From CAYWTS01 sp964461265 (GTDB lineage Bacteria; Bacteroidota; Ignavibacteria; Tepidaquicellales; OLB5), in the NCBI GenBank assembly GCA_964461265.1, contig CAYWTS010000012.1, positions 1 to 50,175 of the forward strand: 50,175 nt of DNA. The letters are read 5' to 3'. The notes beneath the pieces were generated by a model that was not told where the DNA came from, made no database searches, and worked only from the letters and a program-made list of their open reading frames with translations. A program made the position numbers and the translations under genes. Of the stretch, positions 35,640 to 43,888 are shown piece after piece. Each line of letters starts with the position of its first letter. The stretch's first letter is position 1.

Positions 35640-36806
35640 TTATTTGCCTGTTTCGGAACCGAGATAATCGCTGATATAATACTTCTCGTAATCCTTATGG
35701 CTTGAAACCAGTGTTTCAATAATAGGTATTATTTTATCATAAGGTAAGTAATATGTGGAGAATTCTTTTTTAAATTCATTGATTATGTTATCTGTGGAAA
35801 TAAAAGTCATAAGCTCGGGCTTATCGTATCTGCTCCATTTAGACCCTCTGGCATAACCGTATATATCTTTAAAGAAAATCACATATATTCCGTGATCGTC
35901 TTCATCAACTTCAAACAGCTTATAAATAATTCTTACCGGGAATCTGTCTTCTTCCTTAATTTCGTATATCATGGATTTTTTGCTATCAAGCCAGAAAGAA
36001 AGATCGTCAGCTTTAATAATTTTCTTAATTATAAATTCCTTCATTTTCTTAATATTCGCATTATCATTTCTTACACATCCATGCGATAGTGCCCTGTATT
36101 CGTTCTTCAGCAAATAATTCTTGTTTGTTCCGTGAAAATAACGCAATGAGTTTTCATCATAATGGACAACGAACAAGCCAAGCGGATTATTTGGTCCTGG
36201 CGGTGTAGGACGCACCGAATCCGGGGAATCGGGGTCTTTCCAGAAAGGCCAGTTCCTCAAACGGAATGCCTGGTAATAACCTGTATAAGTCTTTGTCGAA
36301 GGTTTACCTACAACATTTGGCCACACATCAATTAAAAACGTGTCATTATTATAAATCTGGAATATCCTTGACTGGAACTCAGGTATATTAAGTTCCCACA
36401 ATATTTCCGGTCTTTCTGCGAGGAAATGCTTTGGAACAAAAATATTGAGGTAAAATTCCATGATACCAAGTGTGTCAACTATAAGCTTTTTAGTTACGTC
36501 TCTTGTAGCCTGGATTTTTGCTATATCTTTTTCGCTAATAATAGGATACAAATCAAGCAGGTATTCTTCAACCTTCCCGTCAAGGTCTTCGAGGTCGTGA
36601 ATCTGAAATGTAACTTTCTGTGTGCCTGCTGGAACCTGTTCCTGCTGTGTGATTTTTGTTGACGAAAAGGTGCTGTCTTGCTGTGATTTATTCTTTTCAC
36701 CCAGCCCTAAAAGCTTAAGCTCGCAACCTGAAAAAACACTCCATGAGAAGACTATTGTTACCACTATTAATGCAGGAAATACCCTATATTTTAATATTTT
36801 TCGCAT
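35640..36806 (-). CDS. L,D-transpeptidase (YkuD) lipoprotein
   Basis: A 388-residue protein with a lipoprotein signal (FSGC, C28) and a YkuD domain at about 145-270. The catalytic motif is YFHGTN followed by ALSHGCVRNDN, with nucleophile C244. These enzymes make 3-3 cross-links in peptidoglycan or attach proteins to it. The lipid anchor places it in the outer or inner membrane facing the wall. The C-terminal 110 residues are extra and not recognised. Start ATG at 36806. Confidence 0.92.
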   Translation of the reverse strand: MRKILKYRVFPALIVVTIVFSWSVFSGCELKLLGLGEKNKSQQDSTFSSTKITQQEQVPAGTQKVTFQIHDLEDLDGKVEEYLLDLYPIISEKDIAKIQATRDVTKKLIVDTLGIMEFYLNIFVPKHFLAERPEILWELNIPEFQSRIFQIYNNDTFLIDVWPNVVGKPSTKTYTGYYQAFRLRNWPFWKDPDSPDSVRPTPPGPNNPLGLFVVHYDENSLRYFHGTNKNYLLKNEYRALSHGCVRNDNANIKKMKEFIIKKIIKADDLSFWLDSKKSMIYEIKEEDRFPVRIIYKLFEVDEDDHGIYVIFFKDIYGYARGSKWSRYDKPELMTFISTDNIINEFKKEFSTYYLPYDKIIPIIETLVSSHKDYEKYYISDYLGSETGK

Positions 36807-36924
36807 ATTTAAGTTTATAAACCCAAAATTAGCTTAAAAACTACTATAATTCAAATGTATACAATATACAAGTTTTATTTCCGCAAATTTGAATATGTTA
36901 AGATTTTCAAGGTTCTGTCTTTCA

Positions 36925-36955
36925 TTGATTGCTATTAGCATAAAGAATAAATTTG
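36925..36955 (+). promoter_or_regulatory. Bacteroidota-type promoter before the 84-residue hypothetical gene
   Basis: TTG at 36925-36927 and TAAATTTG (TAnnTTTG) at 36948-36955 with a 20-base spacer. The expected transcript start near 36962 leaves a 33-base leader before ATG 36995, and only about 9 bases before the alternative TTG at 36971. Confidence 0.5.
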
Positions 36956-36994
36956 TAAAAATTTAAGAAATTGGCATTCGAATCTGATAAAATA

Positions 36995-37249
36995 ATGTTT
37001 GAAATATATAAAGATACACAGTATAACCAGAATTACAGGGTTGTTTATTATACCGAGCTTAATGAACATAACAAACATGCAGAAATTTCAAGAGCTATGG
37101 GCGGTGAAAGCCTGTTTAATGGGTTTATTAACGAATATAAAAAAGAAGAAGCCAAGAAAATTATTGATGAGATAATAGACAGACTGAATGCCGGTGAAGA
37201 AATATCACCAATGGAGATAAATAATCTCCTACAAGAGTATATACCATAA
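36995..37249 (+). CDS. Small hypothetical protein
   Basis: An 84-residue soluble protein (MFEIYKDTQ...YVVYYTEL-like beta start, then EYKKEEAKKIIDEIIDRLN helices and a PMEINNLLQEY end). The ATG at 36995 is preferred over a TTG at 36971 because of the promoter position. No family is recognised. It could be a small conserved protein of the phylum; nothing in the neighbourhood gives a role. Confidence 0.6.
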   Translation: MFEIYKDTQYNQNYRVVYYTELNEHNKHAEISRAMGGESLFNGFINEYKKEEAKKIIDEIIDRLNAGEEISPMEINNLLQEYIP

Positions 37250-37348
37250 TTCAATGTTCAATGTTCAATGTTTATTATAAATTCGATTATCATATGTATT
37301 CCGGTTCCCTATAGACGTTTTGTAAAATAATTTCATTAGAAAATAATT

Positions 37349-38083
37349 TTGGAAAATAATCACACGTACAGTTCAACAGATTCAAAAACAAATCATCTGC
37401 ATCATAGAAACATCTTTTTTGATGAGCTATCAAATCATATAAAGTTTACGGTAGGAGCGGTCTTGTTAGCTTCTCTTTTTATAATCTTACTTAAATACTT
37501 TTTACTTAATACTTCACCTGATTCCCACTCACAGCATATTTTTGAAGGGTTTTTTATCTCGCACCTATTCTTTTCGTCACTTACACCGGCAGCTCTTTTC
37601 AGTCTTTATAACAGAAATTTGATTCTAGGAATACTGCTCTCGGTAACTTCATCATCTATCACTTGTTCATTAAGCGATATCGTTTTCCCATATCTTGGAG
37701 GAATATTATTACAATATGAAATGGATTTCCACCTCTGCATAATCGAAGAACCATTTCTGTCATGGATATTTATTTTCAGCGGGGCATTTATAGGTTTCTT
37801 CCTTTCCGCTTACATTAGGAAACTCTCACGCTATACACATTCAGTTCATATATTTTTATCATCTATGGCAGCAGGAATGTATTTGATAACGTTTGGGGTA
37901 GGTTTGTTATCACTTAAAGCATTGATTTTTCTTCCCATTCTTATCGTATCGGTACTGCTGCCCTGTGTAATGAATGATATCGGGGTACCTTCATATGTAA
38001 TATCGGTTTCAGAAAGGCTGGGGAAATCTAAGGATGAAATATTAGCCTCAATGCATGAAGAACACCACGGGCATAAACATTAA
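37349..38083 (+). CDS. Histidine-rich polytopic membrane protein of unknown function
   Basis: A 244-residue protein from a TTG start, with an N-terminal TNHLHHRN and a C-terminal MHEEHHGHKH, both metal-binding-like. It has five or six membrane helices. Conserved-looking features are SHLFFSSLTPAALF, CSLSDIVFPYLGG, HLCIIEEPF and SRYTHSVHIFLSSMAAGMYL. The intramembrane Cys and His suggest a metal-related role, but no function is known to me. No ATG lies near the start, and the TTG is weakly supported; the first membrane segment begins well after it. Confidence 0.65.
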   Translation: MENNHTYSSTDSKTNHLHHRNIFFDELSNHIKFTVGAVLLASLFIILLKYFLLNTSPDSHSQHIFEGFFISHLFFSSLTPAALFSLYNRNLILGILLSVTSSSITCSLSDIVFPYLGGILLQYEMDFHLCIIEEPFLSWIFIFSGAFIGFFLSAYIRKLSRYTHSVHIFLSSMAAGMYLITFGVGLLSLKALIFLPILIVSVLLPCVMNDIGVPSYVISVSERLGKSKDEILASMHEEHHGHKH

Positions 38084-38093
38084 GTTACGATAT

Positions 38094-38113
38094 ATTCCCG
38101 TGCAAACGGGAAT
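38094..38113 (+). terminator. ATTCCCG/CGGGAAT hairpin after the histidine-rich protein gene
   Basis: ATTCCCG-TGCAAA-CGGGAAT, a 7-bp stem 10 bases after the stop codon. It is a variant of the ATTCCCGC palindromes at 31108 and 38156. Confidence 0.55.
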
Positions 38114-38149
38114 CCATTTAATATAAATCCTATGTGCAAATAAAAGCAG

Positions 38150-39628
38150 TTATACATTCCCGCTTTCGCGGGAATGTACTTTTGAAGTTACAAACAGCTT
38201 TTTAACCTTCCACAAACCTGATACAGCAAGAATAAATCCGCTGAAAATAAGTAGTGAAATAATCTTAAGGAACAAAGTTGCAGGAACAATGTGCGTGAAC
38301 ATAAGATAAAAAACACCAATGCAGAGCACATCTATAAAAATTACATAAAGCACTTTCGGGGTTTCATATTTTATGGGGTAAAATTTCTGAGTAACAAAAT
38401 AAATAGAGACCGCCATCGATATATAGCTTAAAAGCGTAGCTATCGCAGCCCCGATTAGCCCCCACAGCGGAATAAAAATGAAGCATACTGCAATATTCAG
38501 AATCCCGGCAAAACCGGTAATATAAGGCAGGTACTTTGTTTTTTTCTCGATGTAGATCCCGGGCATAAGATTGATATATATCCCGTAGAACAGATAAGAA
38601 AGCAATATAACAGGTACAATATATACACCACCCCAGTATTTTTGGCCTATAAGAAATCCCTTAAACGGTAGTGGTATGCGAATAATATCTTCGATAAATA
38701 AAGTAAGGATAATTATTAGGATAGATGATGCAGCAACAAAATACGTTAATACTTTAGAAAATAACTGCTTTGCGTTTGGTTCTTTTGCACTATTTAAGAA
38801 AAAGGGACGCCATGCATAATCGAACATCGAAACTACAAGAAGCATGAATATTCCCATTTTATAATTGGCGTTATAAATACCTACCGATTGTATATCGGTT
38901 AAAGCCTGAATAATAGGTATGTAAATAACCTGTACAATTATTGCCGAGAGACCGGCTGGGAGATATGGCAGCGAGAATTTTACAAGTTCTTTGAATAATT
39001 CCTTATGACCGTGAATTGTATAATTATTTATTACAATAGGCAGTAAAATAATAAATGTAAGGCATGAAGCTGCCAGGTTGCTTATGAATACAGCAACCAA
39101 TCCCATTTTAAAAACCATTATTAATACGATGTTTAGTGTAACATTCACACTTACATTTATTAACTTAATAGCAGCAAATTTACCTGCCTTATTTTTCAAC
39201 CTGAGATATGCAAATGGTATAATACTAAGAGCATCGAAGAAAAGTATTAAACTGGCATAACGGACAATTTCCACATTGTTTTCTTTAAAACCGGCTAAAG
39301 AGTTTATCTGAGAAGAAAAGATAAGTATAAGTATAGATAGGAATGCAGAATTAACAGCAATTGTATTATAAGGCAGCGAAAAGTTCAGTTTTTCATCACC
39401 AAGCTCACCCAACGACGCAAAGCGGAAATATCCTGACTCAAATCCAAGTGTATAAAAAATGTTAAGAAAAGCAATGTAAGCAAAAACAACAGAAACAATA
39501 CCGTATTCAGACGGGGGAAAAATATTAGTGTAAAACGGAACAAGTATAAAATTCAGAAACCTCCCAATAATGGTACTTGTTCCGTATATTAATGTTTGTT
39601 TCGAAAGGCTTTTTAACTTTTCAAGCAT
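38150..39628 (-). CDS. Polysaccharide flippase (Wzx/MATE-like)
   Basis: A 492-residue protein with about 14 membrane helices, starting MLEKLKSLSKQTLIYGTSTIIGRFLNFILVPFYTN, a typical start of the polysaccharide biosynthesis/oligosaccharide flippase family. It would move lipid-linked sugar units across the inner membrane. The last residues (HSRESGNV) are encoded by the ATTCCCGC palindrome at 38156-38175, so a repeat has replaced the natural C-terminus. No glycosyltransferase genes are adjacent. Confidence 0.9.
   Translation of the reverse strand: MLEKLKSLSKQTLIYGTSTIIGRFLNFILVPFYTNIFPPSEYGIVSVVFAYIAFLNIFYTLGFESGYFRFASLGELGDEKLNFSLPYNTIAVNSAFLSILILIFSSQINSLAGFKENNVEIVRYASLILFFDALSIIPFAYLRLKNKAGKFAAIKLINVSVNVTLNIVLIMVFKMGLVAVFISNLAASCLTFIILLPIVINNYTIHGHKELFKELVKFSLPYLPAGLSAIIVQVIYIPIIQALTDIQSVGIYNANYKMGIFMLLVVSMFDYAWRPFFLNSAKEPNAKQLFSKVLTYFVAASSILIIILTLFIEDIIRIPLPFKGFLIGQKYWGGVYIVPVILLSYLFYGIYINLMPGIYIEKKTKYLPYITGFAGILNIAVCFIFIPLWGLIGAAIATLLSYISMAVSIYFVTQKFYPIKYETPKVLYVIFIDVLCIGVFYLMFTHIVPATLFLKIISLLIFSGFILAVSGLWKVKKLFVTSKVHSRESGNV
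38156..38175. repeat. ATTCCCGC-TTTC-GCGGGAAT palindrome inside the 3' end of the flippase gene
   Basis: Identical 20 bases to 31108-31127. It overlaps the last codons of the flippase gene and may also work as its transcript end. Confidence 0.7.
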
Positions 39629-39634
39629 AAAACA

Positions 39635-39665
39635 AAGGTCAATTCACAAATAATGAATTGACCTT
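39635..39665 (-). terminator. Terminator of the three-paralogue operon
   Basis: AAGGTCAATTCA pairs with TGAATTGACCTT around a 7-base loop. On the minus strand it leads into TTGTTTTA. It sits 26 bases after the last paralogue and 7 bases before the flippase start. Confidence 0.75.
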
Positions 39666-39690
39666 CTCCATAGTTATGTAAATATTGTAT

Positions 39691-40095
39691 TTACTTATAT
39701 TGAATTCTGACTGTCGATGATGTTAACAGATAATCGGTGCAATCGTAAACATATACATTAAATTTTCCGGTGTCATAAAATGTATATTTTAACCAGAACC
39801 AACGCCAGTCGCGTTGTGTATCCTGATATTTAGTATCGTAATAATTTTCATAGCCGTAGCTATCGACCCTGTAAATTTCATACCTGACTGAACGGCAGTT
39901 CAGATCGTACGGTAAGCGTGTGAGGAAGTAAAGGTACCCGCCGCTTCTCGGAATATTGAATACCGAGCTTTCTGTTATAGGATATCCGTCAGAATCAACA
40001 CCTTCACAAAAATAAAGTGTCTGGGCACTGGTTTCACCTGTAATGCCTAAGAAGACCAGGTAGAAAAGAAATAAAACCGAAAGTTTTTTTAACAT
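39691..40095 (-). CDS. Secreted paralogue 3 of a tandem family (unknown function)
   Basis: A 134-residue protein with a signal peptide ending TSAQ. The mature part begins TLYFCEGVDSDG, the same start as its two neighbours (LYFCE), then GGYLYFL, DWRWFWLKYTFYDTGKFNVYVYD. It is the most divergent of the three: the FTCM cysteine segment is replaced and two other cysteines (LNCRS, YDCTD) appear. It is the last gene of the operon. Function unknown; a small beta-sandwich is likely from the strand pattern. Confidence 0.8.
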   Translation of the reverse strand: MLKKLSVLFLFYLVFLGITGETSAQTLYFCEGVDSDGYPITESSVFNIPRSGGYLYFLTRLPYDLNCRSVRYEIYRVDSYGYENYYDTKYQDTQRDWRWFWLKYTFYDTGKFNVYVYDCTDYLLTSSTVRIQYK

Positions 40096-40123
40096 GATGG
40101 TTATTGTTTAATTTATTAAATAT

Positions 40124-40534
40124 TTATTTAAATTTAATTCTAACTTTCCCTGTAGCCAATATTTTACCGTCCGACGTGACAGCGGTGACTTTATATTCTC
40201 CCGGGGTATAAAAAGTATGGAACTGATCGAAGTATATATAGTCCCAATCCGGCTGAACATTAAACGGTTCGGTAGCAATCCATTTTTCACCAAATGGAGT
40301 GAATTCGAAAATTTTAAGTTTAATCGATTCAGTATTTACCTTTTTATTAATGTCCCGCAAATCAAGCATGCACGTAAAATATCCGCCGCCCGAACCAATT
40401 AAAAATACATCCGAAACACCTATTTCCTCACCGTCTTTGTACTCCTCGCAGAAATAAAGTTTCTGCGCGTAACTTTGCCAGCTTATACAGCAAAAAATAA
40501 AGAGTAATAATATTAAATTATAAAGTTTTTTCAT
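40124..40534 (-). CDS. Secreted paralogue 2 of a tandem family (unknown function)
   Basis: A 136-residue protein with a signal peptide ending SYAQ. The mature part (KLYFCEEYKDGEE, SDVFLIGSGGGYFTCMLDLRD, then VQPDWDYIYFDQFHTFYTPG, EYKVTAV, ATGKVRI) is very like the neighbouring paralogue 1. The spacing to paralogue 1 is 13 bases, to paralogue 3 is 28, so all three are one transcript. No known family is recognised. Two cysteines (FCE, FTC) could form a disulfide. Confidence 0.82.
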   Translation of the reverse strand: MKKLYNLILLLFIFCCISWQSYAQKLYFCEEYKDGEEIGVSDVFLIGSGGGYFTCMLDLRDINKKVNTESIKLKIFEFTPFGEKWIATEPFNVQPDWDYIYFDQFHTFYTPGEYKVTAVTSDGKILATGKVRIKFK

Positions 40535-40547
40535 GGTTATTTGTAAT

Positions 40548-41048
40548 TTATCTCATTGTTATTTTTACTGTACCGGTAGCAATTGGGGTGCCGTCAGGTT
40601 TCATAGCTGTTACTTTATACTTTCCCTCAGTGTAAAATGTATGGAATTTGTTAAAATAGATATAGTCCCAATCGGGTTGTACATCAAATTTCTCTGTATC
40701 CATAATTTTTTCACCGTCATCAGTTAACTTGCTTATCCTTAATTCAACTTTTCCAACACCGATCTTCTTGCCTGTTCCTCTCATATCAATCATGCATGTA
40801 AAATACCCGCCATTAGGCCCGATAATGAATGCGTCTGATTTGCGGATCTCACCATTGTCATAATCCTCACAGAAATACAATTTCACATCGGATGAAGTTG
40901 TAGTTTCTTTCTTAGTATCTTCTTTCTTAGTATCTTCTTTCTTAGTATCTTCTTTCTTTTCATCTTTGCTGGAGCTACAAATATAACCTACAGCAAAAAT
41001 CATCAGAACAGCGATAATAAGCTTAAAGTTTTGTAATATTATTTTCAT
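40548..41048 (-). CDS. Lipoprotein-like paralogue 1 of a tandem family, with KKEDT repeats
   Basis: A 166-residue protein. After a hydrophobic leader (LIIAVLMIFAVGYIC) comes a possible lipid-acceptor cysteine (GYIC-SSSKDE; the -1 residue is not ideal), a charged repeat linker (KKEDT three times and KKETT) and the family domain: LYFCEDYDNGE, SDAFIIGPNGGYFTCMIDMRG, VQPDWDYIYFNKFHTFYTEGKYKVTA, ATGTVKI. A strong AGGAGG Shine-Dalgarno starts the operon here. The linker would hold the domain away from a membrane. Function unknown. Confidence 0.82.
   Translation of the reverse strand: MKIILQNFKLIIAVLMIFAVGYICSSSKDEKKEDTKKEDTKKEDTKKETTTSSDVKLYFCEDYDNGEIRKSDAFIIGPNGGYFTCMIDMRGTGKKIGVGKVELRISKLTDDGEKIMDTEKFDVQPDWDYIYFNKFHTFYTEGKYKVTAMKPDGTPIATGTVKITMR
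40906..40957. repeat. 15-bp tandem repeat in the linker of paralogue 1
   Basis: TCTTTCTTAGTATCT is repeated three times without change (40906-40950), followed by a partial unit to 40957. On the coding strand it encodes KKEDT units. Copy number may vary by slippage. Confidence 0.85.
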
Positions 41049-41163
41049 GTTTTGTAACCTCCTGTGTTGTTTATGTAGGGTTTATTTAATCAAACTTATC
41101 AAAATTTTCCTTAATAATCAATTATTAAGTATTTAATCACTATATTAAAATTTCTCAAAAAAG

Positions 41164-42039
41164 CTAAAATTCTAAAGAAAAATCGACTGACTTATACGAA
41201 TGGGTAATGCATCCTATTGAATAATAATCGATACCGGGATGCTGTAAACGTGAAAAATTTTTCATATTCAAACCTCCCGAAAGTTCTACTTCAAAACCTT
41301 CATTTTTTAACATCTTTACTGTTTTAAATAAGATATGTCTTCGAAAGTTGTCAAGCATCACACGGTTTATTATGTTTTTTCCTAATAAAATAACATCTTT
41401 AGCTTGTTTTACGTTTTTTACTTCAATCGTAATAAAATGTTCCCTTGCTTTTTTATTGTTTATTAATGCAAAAATTGCATTTTTTATAGAACCTGCCGCT
41501 GCAATGTGGTTATCTTTAATCATAACCGAAGAAGACATGTCCTCACGGTAAAAATCACCGCCGCCCGTTTTAAATGCAGCCAGTTCAAACAATCGGAAGT
41601 TCGGTGTTGTTTTGCGTGTATTGAGTATTTTTGAATTTTTATATTTAAGCGTTCTTACAAACTTATTTGTAAATGTGGCAATACCTGTCATTCTCTGTAT
41701 AATATTTAACGCTGTACGCTCACACGAAAGTAAGACTCCAAGAGGTGCATCAATTTCCAGAACTACTGTATTTTTACCGATTCTTTGACCATCATTAAAA
41801 AATTTTTTAAACTTTGTTTCTTTATTAACCAGCCTGAATACTTTGATAAAAACATCCACTCCTGCAATTATACAATCTTCTTTACAAAAAAGATGTGCTG
41901 TATGATAACTCTCGGACTGCCCTTTATTTAATACAATCTTTGAGGATATGTCTTTTTGAATTCTATCCTCTTCAAGGGCTTTAAGAATCAGCCGGTTGAA
42001 TTGTGCATCATATTTTTTATAATACTCTCTGAGTGTCAT
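41164..42039 (-). CDS. nadC: Nicotinate-nucleotide pyrophosphorylase (carboxylating)
   Basis: A 291-residue NadC, which makes nicotinate mononucleotide from quinolinate and PRPP in NAD synthesis. ERTALNIIQRMTGIAT, LNTRKTTP, MIKDNHIAAAG and VELSGGLN are family motifs. In the GGGxxHR segment the His is Tyr (GGGDFYRED); Arg and the later Lys of IKDNH are kept. The effect of this substitution on activity is not known. It overlaps the thioesterase gene by 4 bases and closes the kdsA-oxidase-thioesterase-nadC series. nadA and nadB are not nearby. Confidence 0.9.
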   Translation of the reverse strand: MTLREYYKKYDAQFNRLILKALEEDRIQKDISSKIVLNKGQSESYHTAHLFCKEDCIIAGVDVFIKVFRLVNKETKFKKFFNDGQRIGKNTVVLEIDAPLGVLLSCERTALNIIQRMTGIATFTNKFVRTLKYKNSKILNTRKTTPNFRLFELAAFKTGGGDFYREDMSSSVMIKDNHIAAAGSIKNAIFALINNKKAREHFITIEVKNVKQAKDVILLGKNIINRVMLDNFRRHILFKTVKMLKNEGFEVELSGGLNMKNFSRLQHPGIDYYSIGCITHSYKSVDFSLEF

Positions 42040-42461
42040 TCATTTCCTTCAGGTAAAGGAATTAAAATTTTTTTCAGCAATTCAATAAATCTTGAGGGCG
42101 GTTTCACTGGTTTCATGGTCTTTAAGTTGATAAATGAATGAATTGTATAACCGGTTGCAATTAGTTTGCTCTTAACCGATAATTCGTATTCGAGCTTTAT
42201 CTTTACCGTAGGTATGTTTTTCAAAAAACACTTTACGGTTACAATATCATCGTATTTAGCGCCTGAAATATACTTTGCGTAAGCTTCTATTACAGGTAAT
42301 CCGTATTGTTCTTTTTCAAGCTCGGTATATGGATAATTAATGCTGTGCAGAAGTGTATTCCTGCCTGCCTCAAAGTATTCAAAATATGTTCCATTATTTA
42401 CAACACCCATTTTATCGGTATGTGCGTATAATACTCTAATCTTAATTTCCGAAGTAATCAT
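42036..42461 (-). CDS. 4-hydroxybenzoyl-CoA/acyl-CoA thioesterase family protein (YbgC-like)
   Basis: A 141-residue hotdog-fold protein. The N-terminal YAHTDKMGVVNNGTYFEYFEAGR is close to the YbgC pattern (Y-x-x-T-D-x-M-G-V-V-(H/N)-x-x-x-Y), with the catalytic Asp in HTD. It hydrolyses acyl-CoA or related thioesters; the substrate is unknown. It overlaps nadC by 4 bases and is one base after the oxidase gene. Confidence 0.88.
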   Translation of the reverse strand: MITSEIKIRVLYAHTDKMGVVNNGTYFEYFEAGRNTLLHSINYPYTELEKEQYGLPVIEAYAKYISGAKYDDIVTVKCFLKNIPTVKIKLEYELSVKSKLIATGYTIHSFINLKTMKPVKPPSRFIELLKKILIPLPEGNE

Positions 42462-42462
42462 A

Positions 42463-43860
42463 CTATTCCGTAAATATTTTTCCCGGGTTTAAAATATTAT
42501 TGGGGTCCAGAGTACTCTTAATTTTTTTCATAATTTCAATTTCCGTTTCAGAAAGTGCAAGAGGCAGGTAAGTCTTTTGTGAATAACCGATACCATGCTC
42601 TCCTGATATTGTTCCACCCAGTTTTACCGTTAATTCAAATATTTCTTTTATTGCTTTATCTAAAACCTTTCCCCATGCCTTATCATCCAATTTATCTTTT
42701 AAAATGTTAAAATGTATATTCCCGTCACCCGAATGGCCGTAACAGATTGTTGTAATGCCGTATTTAGCTGAAATTTGTTTAACTCCCCTCACCAGTTTTG
42801 TAATATTGGCACGCGGGACAACAGTATCCTCCTCTTTATAAGGAGATATAGATTTAACCGCTTCGCCAATACCGCGTCTTAATGCCCACACATCTTCAAC
42901 TTTTTGCGGGTCTTCAGCCAGTAATATGTCCAATGGTTCAAATGCTGAAACTATTTCTCCGATTGCTTCGATATCCTTATCCAACATTTCGGGGTAATTC
43001 CCGTCAACTTCTATGAAAAGCTGTGCCTCGGCTTCACCGTTGGGAAATACTTTTTTTTGTTTTTCCTCAGCAGCTTTTACAGCAGCCCGCTCCATGAATT
43101 CAAGTGCCGAAGGTATTATCCCCTTCTGGAAAATTTTCGTAACTGCATCTGTAGCATTTTCTAACGAATTAAACGCAACAAGAACAACTTTCTTGTATCT
43201 TGGAAGCGGAACAAGACGCAGTATAATCTTAGTAATAACAGCCAATGTCCCTTCGCTCCCGATAATTAGCTGTGTAAGGTTATAACCTGATACATTCTTC
43301 AGGACTCTGCCGCCAAAATTTACAATCTCGCCATAGGGCATTACAGCTTCGATACCAAGCACATAATCTTTAGTAACGCCGTATTTCACAGCACGCGGAC
43401 CTCCTGCACATTCTGCCAAATTACCCCCCAAAGTACATGAACCTCTTGAAGCCGGGTCCGGAGGATAAAACAATCCGTGTTTTTCGACTTCTTCCTGAAA
43501 TACCTGTGTTATTACACCCGGTTCAACAACAGCCTGGAAATTATTTTTATCAATTTCGATAATCTTATTAAATCTTTCCATTGATAGACAGATACCGCCG
43601 TAGACCGGTAATGCACCTCCCGATAATCCTGTTCCTCCGCCGCGGGGTGTTACAGGTATCTTTTTTTGATTTGCTAATTTAAGTATTTCGGAAACCTGCT
43701 CTGAATTTTGCGGTTTTATAACAACTTCGGGAGAAAATTCCAGGTCTTCGGTCTCATCTTTAGAGTACAATTTAATAGTATCGATGTCCTGAAAAACATC
43801 TGCTTCACCGGTTATACTCCGTAGTGCTTTAAGTATTTCACTATCAACTTTATTATACAT
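42463..43860 (-). CDS. FAD-linked oxidase, GlcD/D-lactate dehydrogenase-like
   Basis: A 465-residue protein from ATG 43860 (a TTG directly before it, at 43863, is less likely). The FAD-binding domain carries VTPRGGGTGLSGGA, VEPGV, YPPDPAS and GGNLAECAGGPRAVKYGVT; the C-terminal oxidase domain has CYGHSGDGNIHFN and SGEHGIGYSQKTY. It oxidises a 2-hydroxy acid such as glycolate or D-lactate. No GlcE, GlcF or lactate permease gene is adjacent, so the electron acceptor is unclear. Confidence 0.92.
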   Translation of the reverse strand: MYNKVDSEILKALRSITGEADVFQDIDTIKLYSKDETEDLEFSPEVVIKPQNSEQVSEILKLANQKKIPVTPRGGGTGLSGGALPVYGGICLSMERFNKIIEIDKNNFQAVVEPGVITQVFQEEVEKHGLFYPPDPASRGSCTLGGNLAECAGGPRAVKYGVTKDYVLGIEAVMPYGEIVNFGGRVLKNVSGYNLTQLIIGSEGTLAVITKIILRLVPLPRYKKVVLVAFNSLENATDAVTKIFQKGIIPSALEFMERAAVKAAEEKQKKVFPNGEAEAQLFIEVDGNYPEMLDKDIEAIGEIVSAFEPLDILLAEDPQKVEDVWALRRGIGEAVKSISPYKEEDTVVPRANITKLVRGVKQISAKYGITTICYGHSGDGNIHFNILKDKLDDKAWGKVLDKAIKEIFELTVKLGGTISGEHGIGYSQKTYLPLALSETEIEIMKKIKSTLDPNNILNPGKIFTE

Positions 43861-43888
43861 CAAGGCAGGTTTAATATGACAACTCTGG

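Noticed and set aside
40906..40957. Possible CRISPR array from short exact repeats
   Set aside because: The 15-base units are adjacent without spacers and lie in a coding frame; this is a protein repeat.
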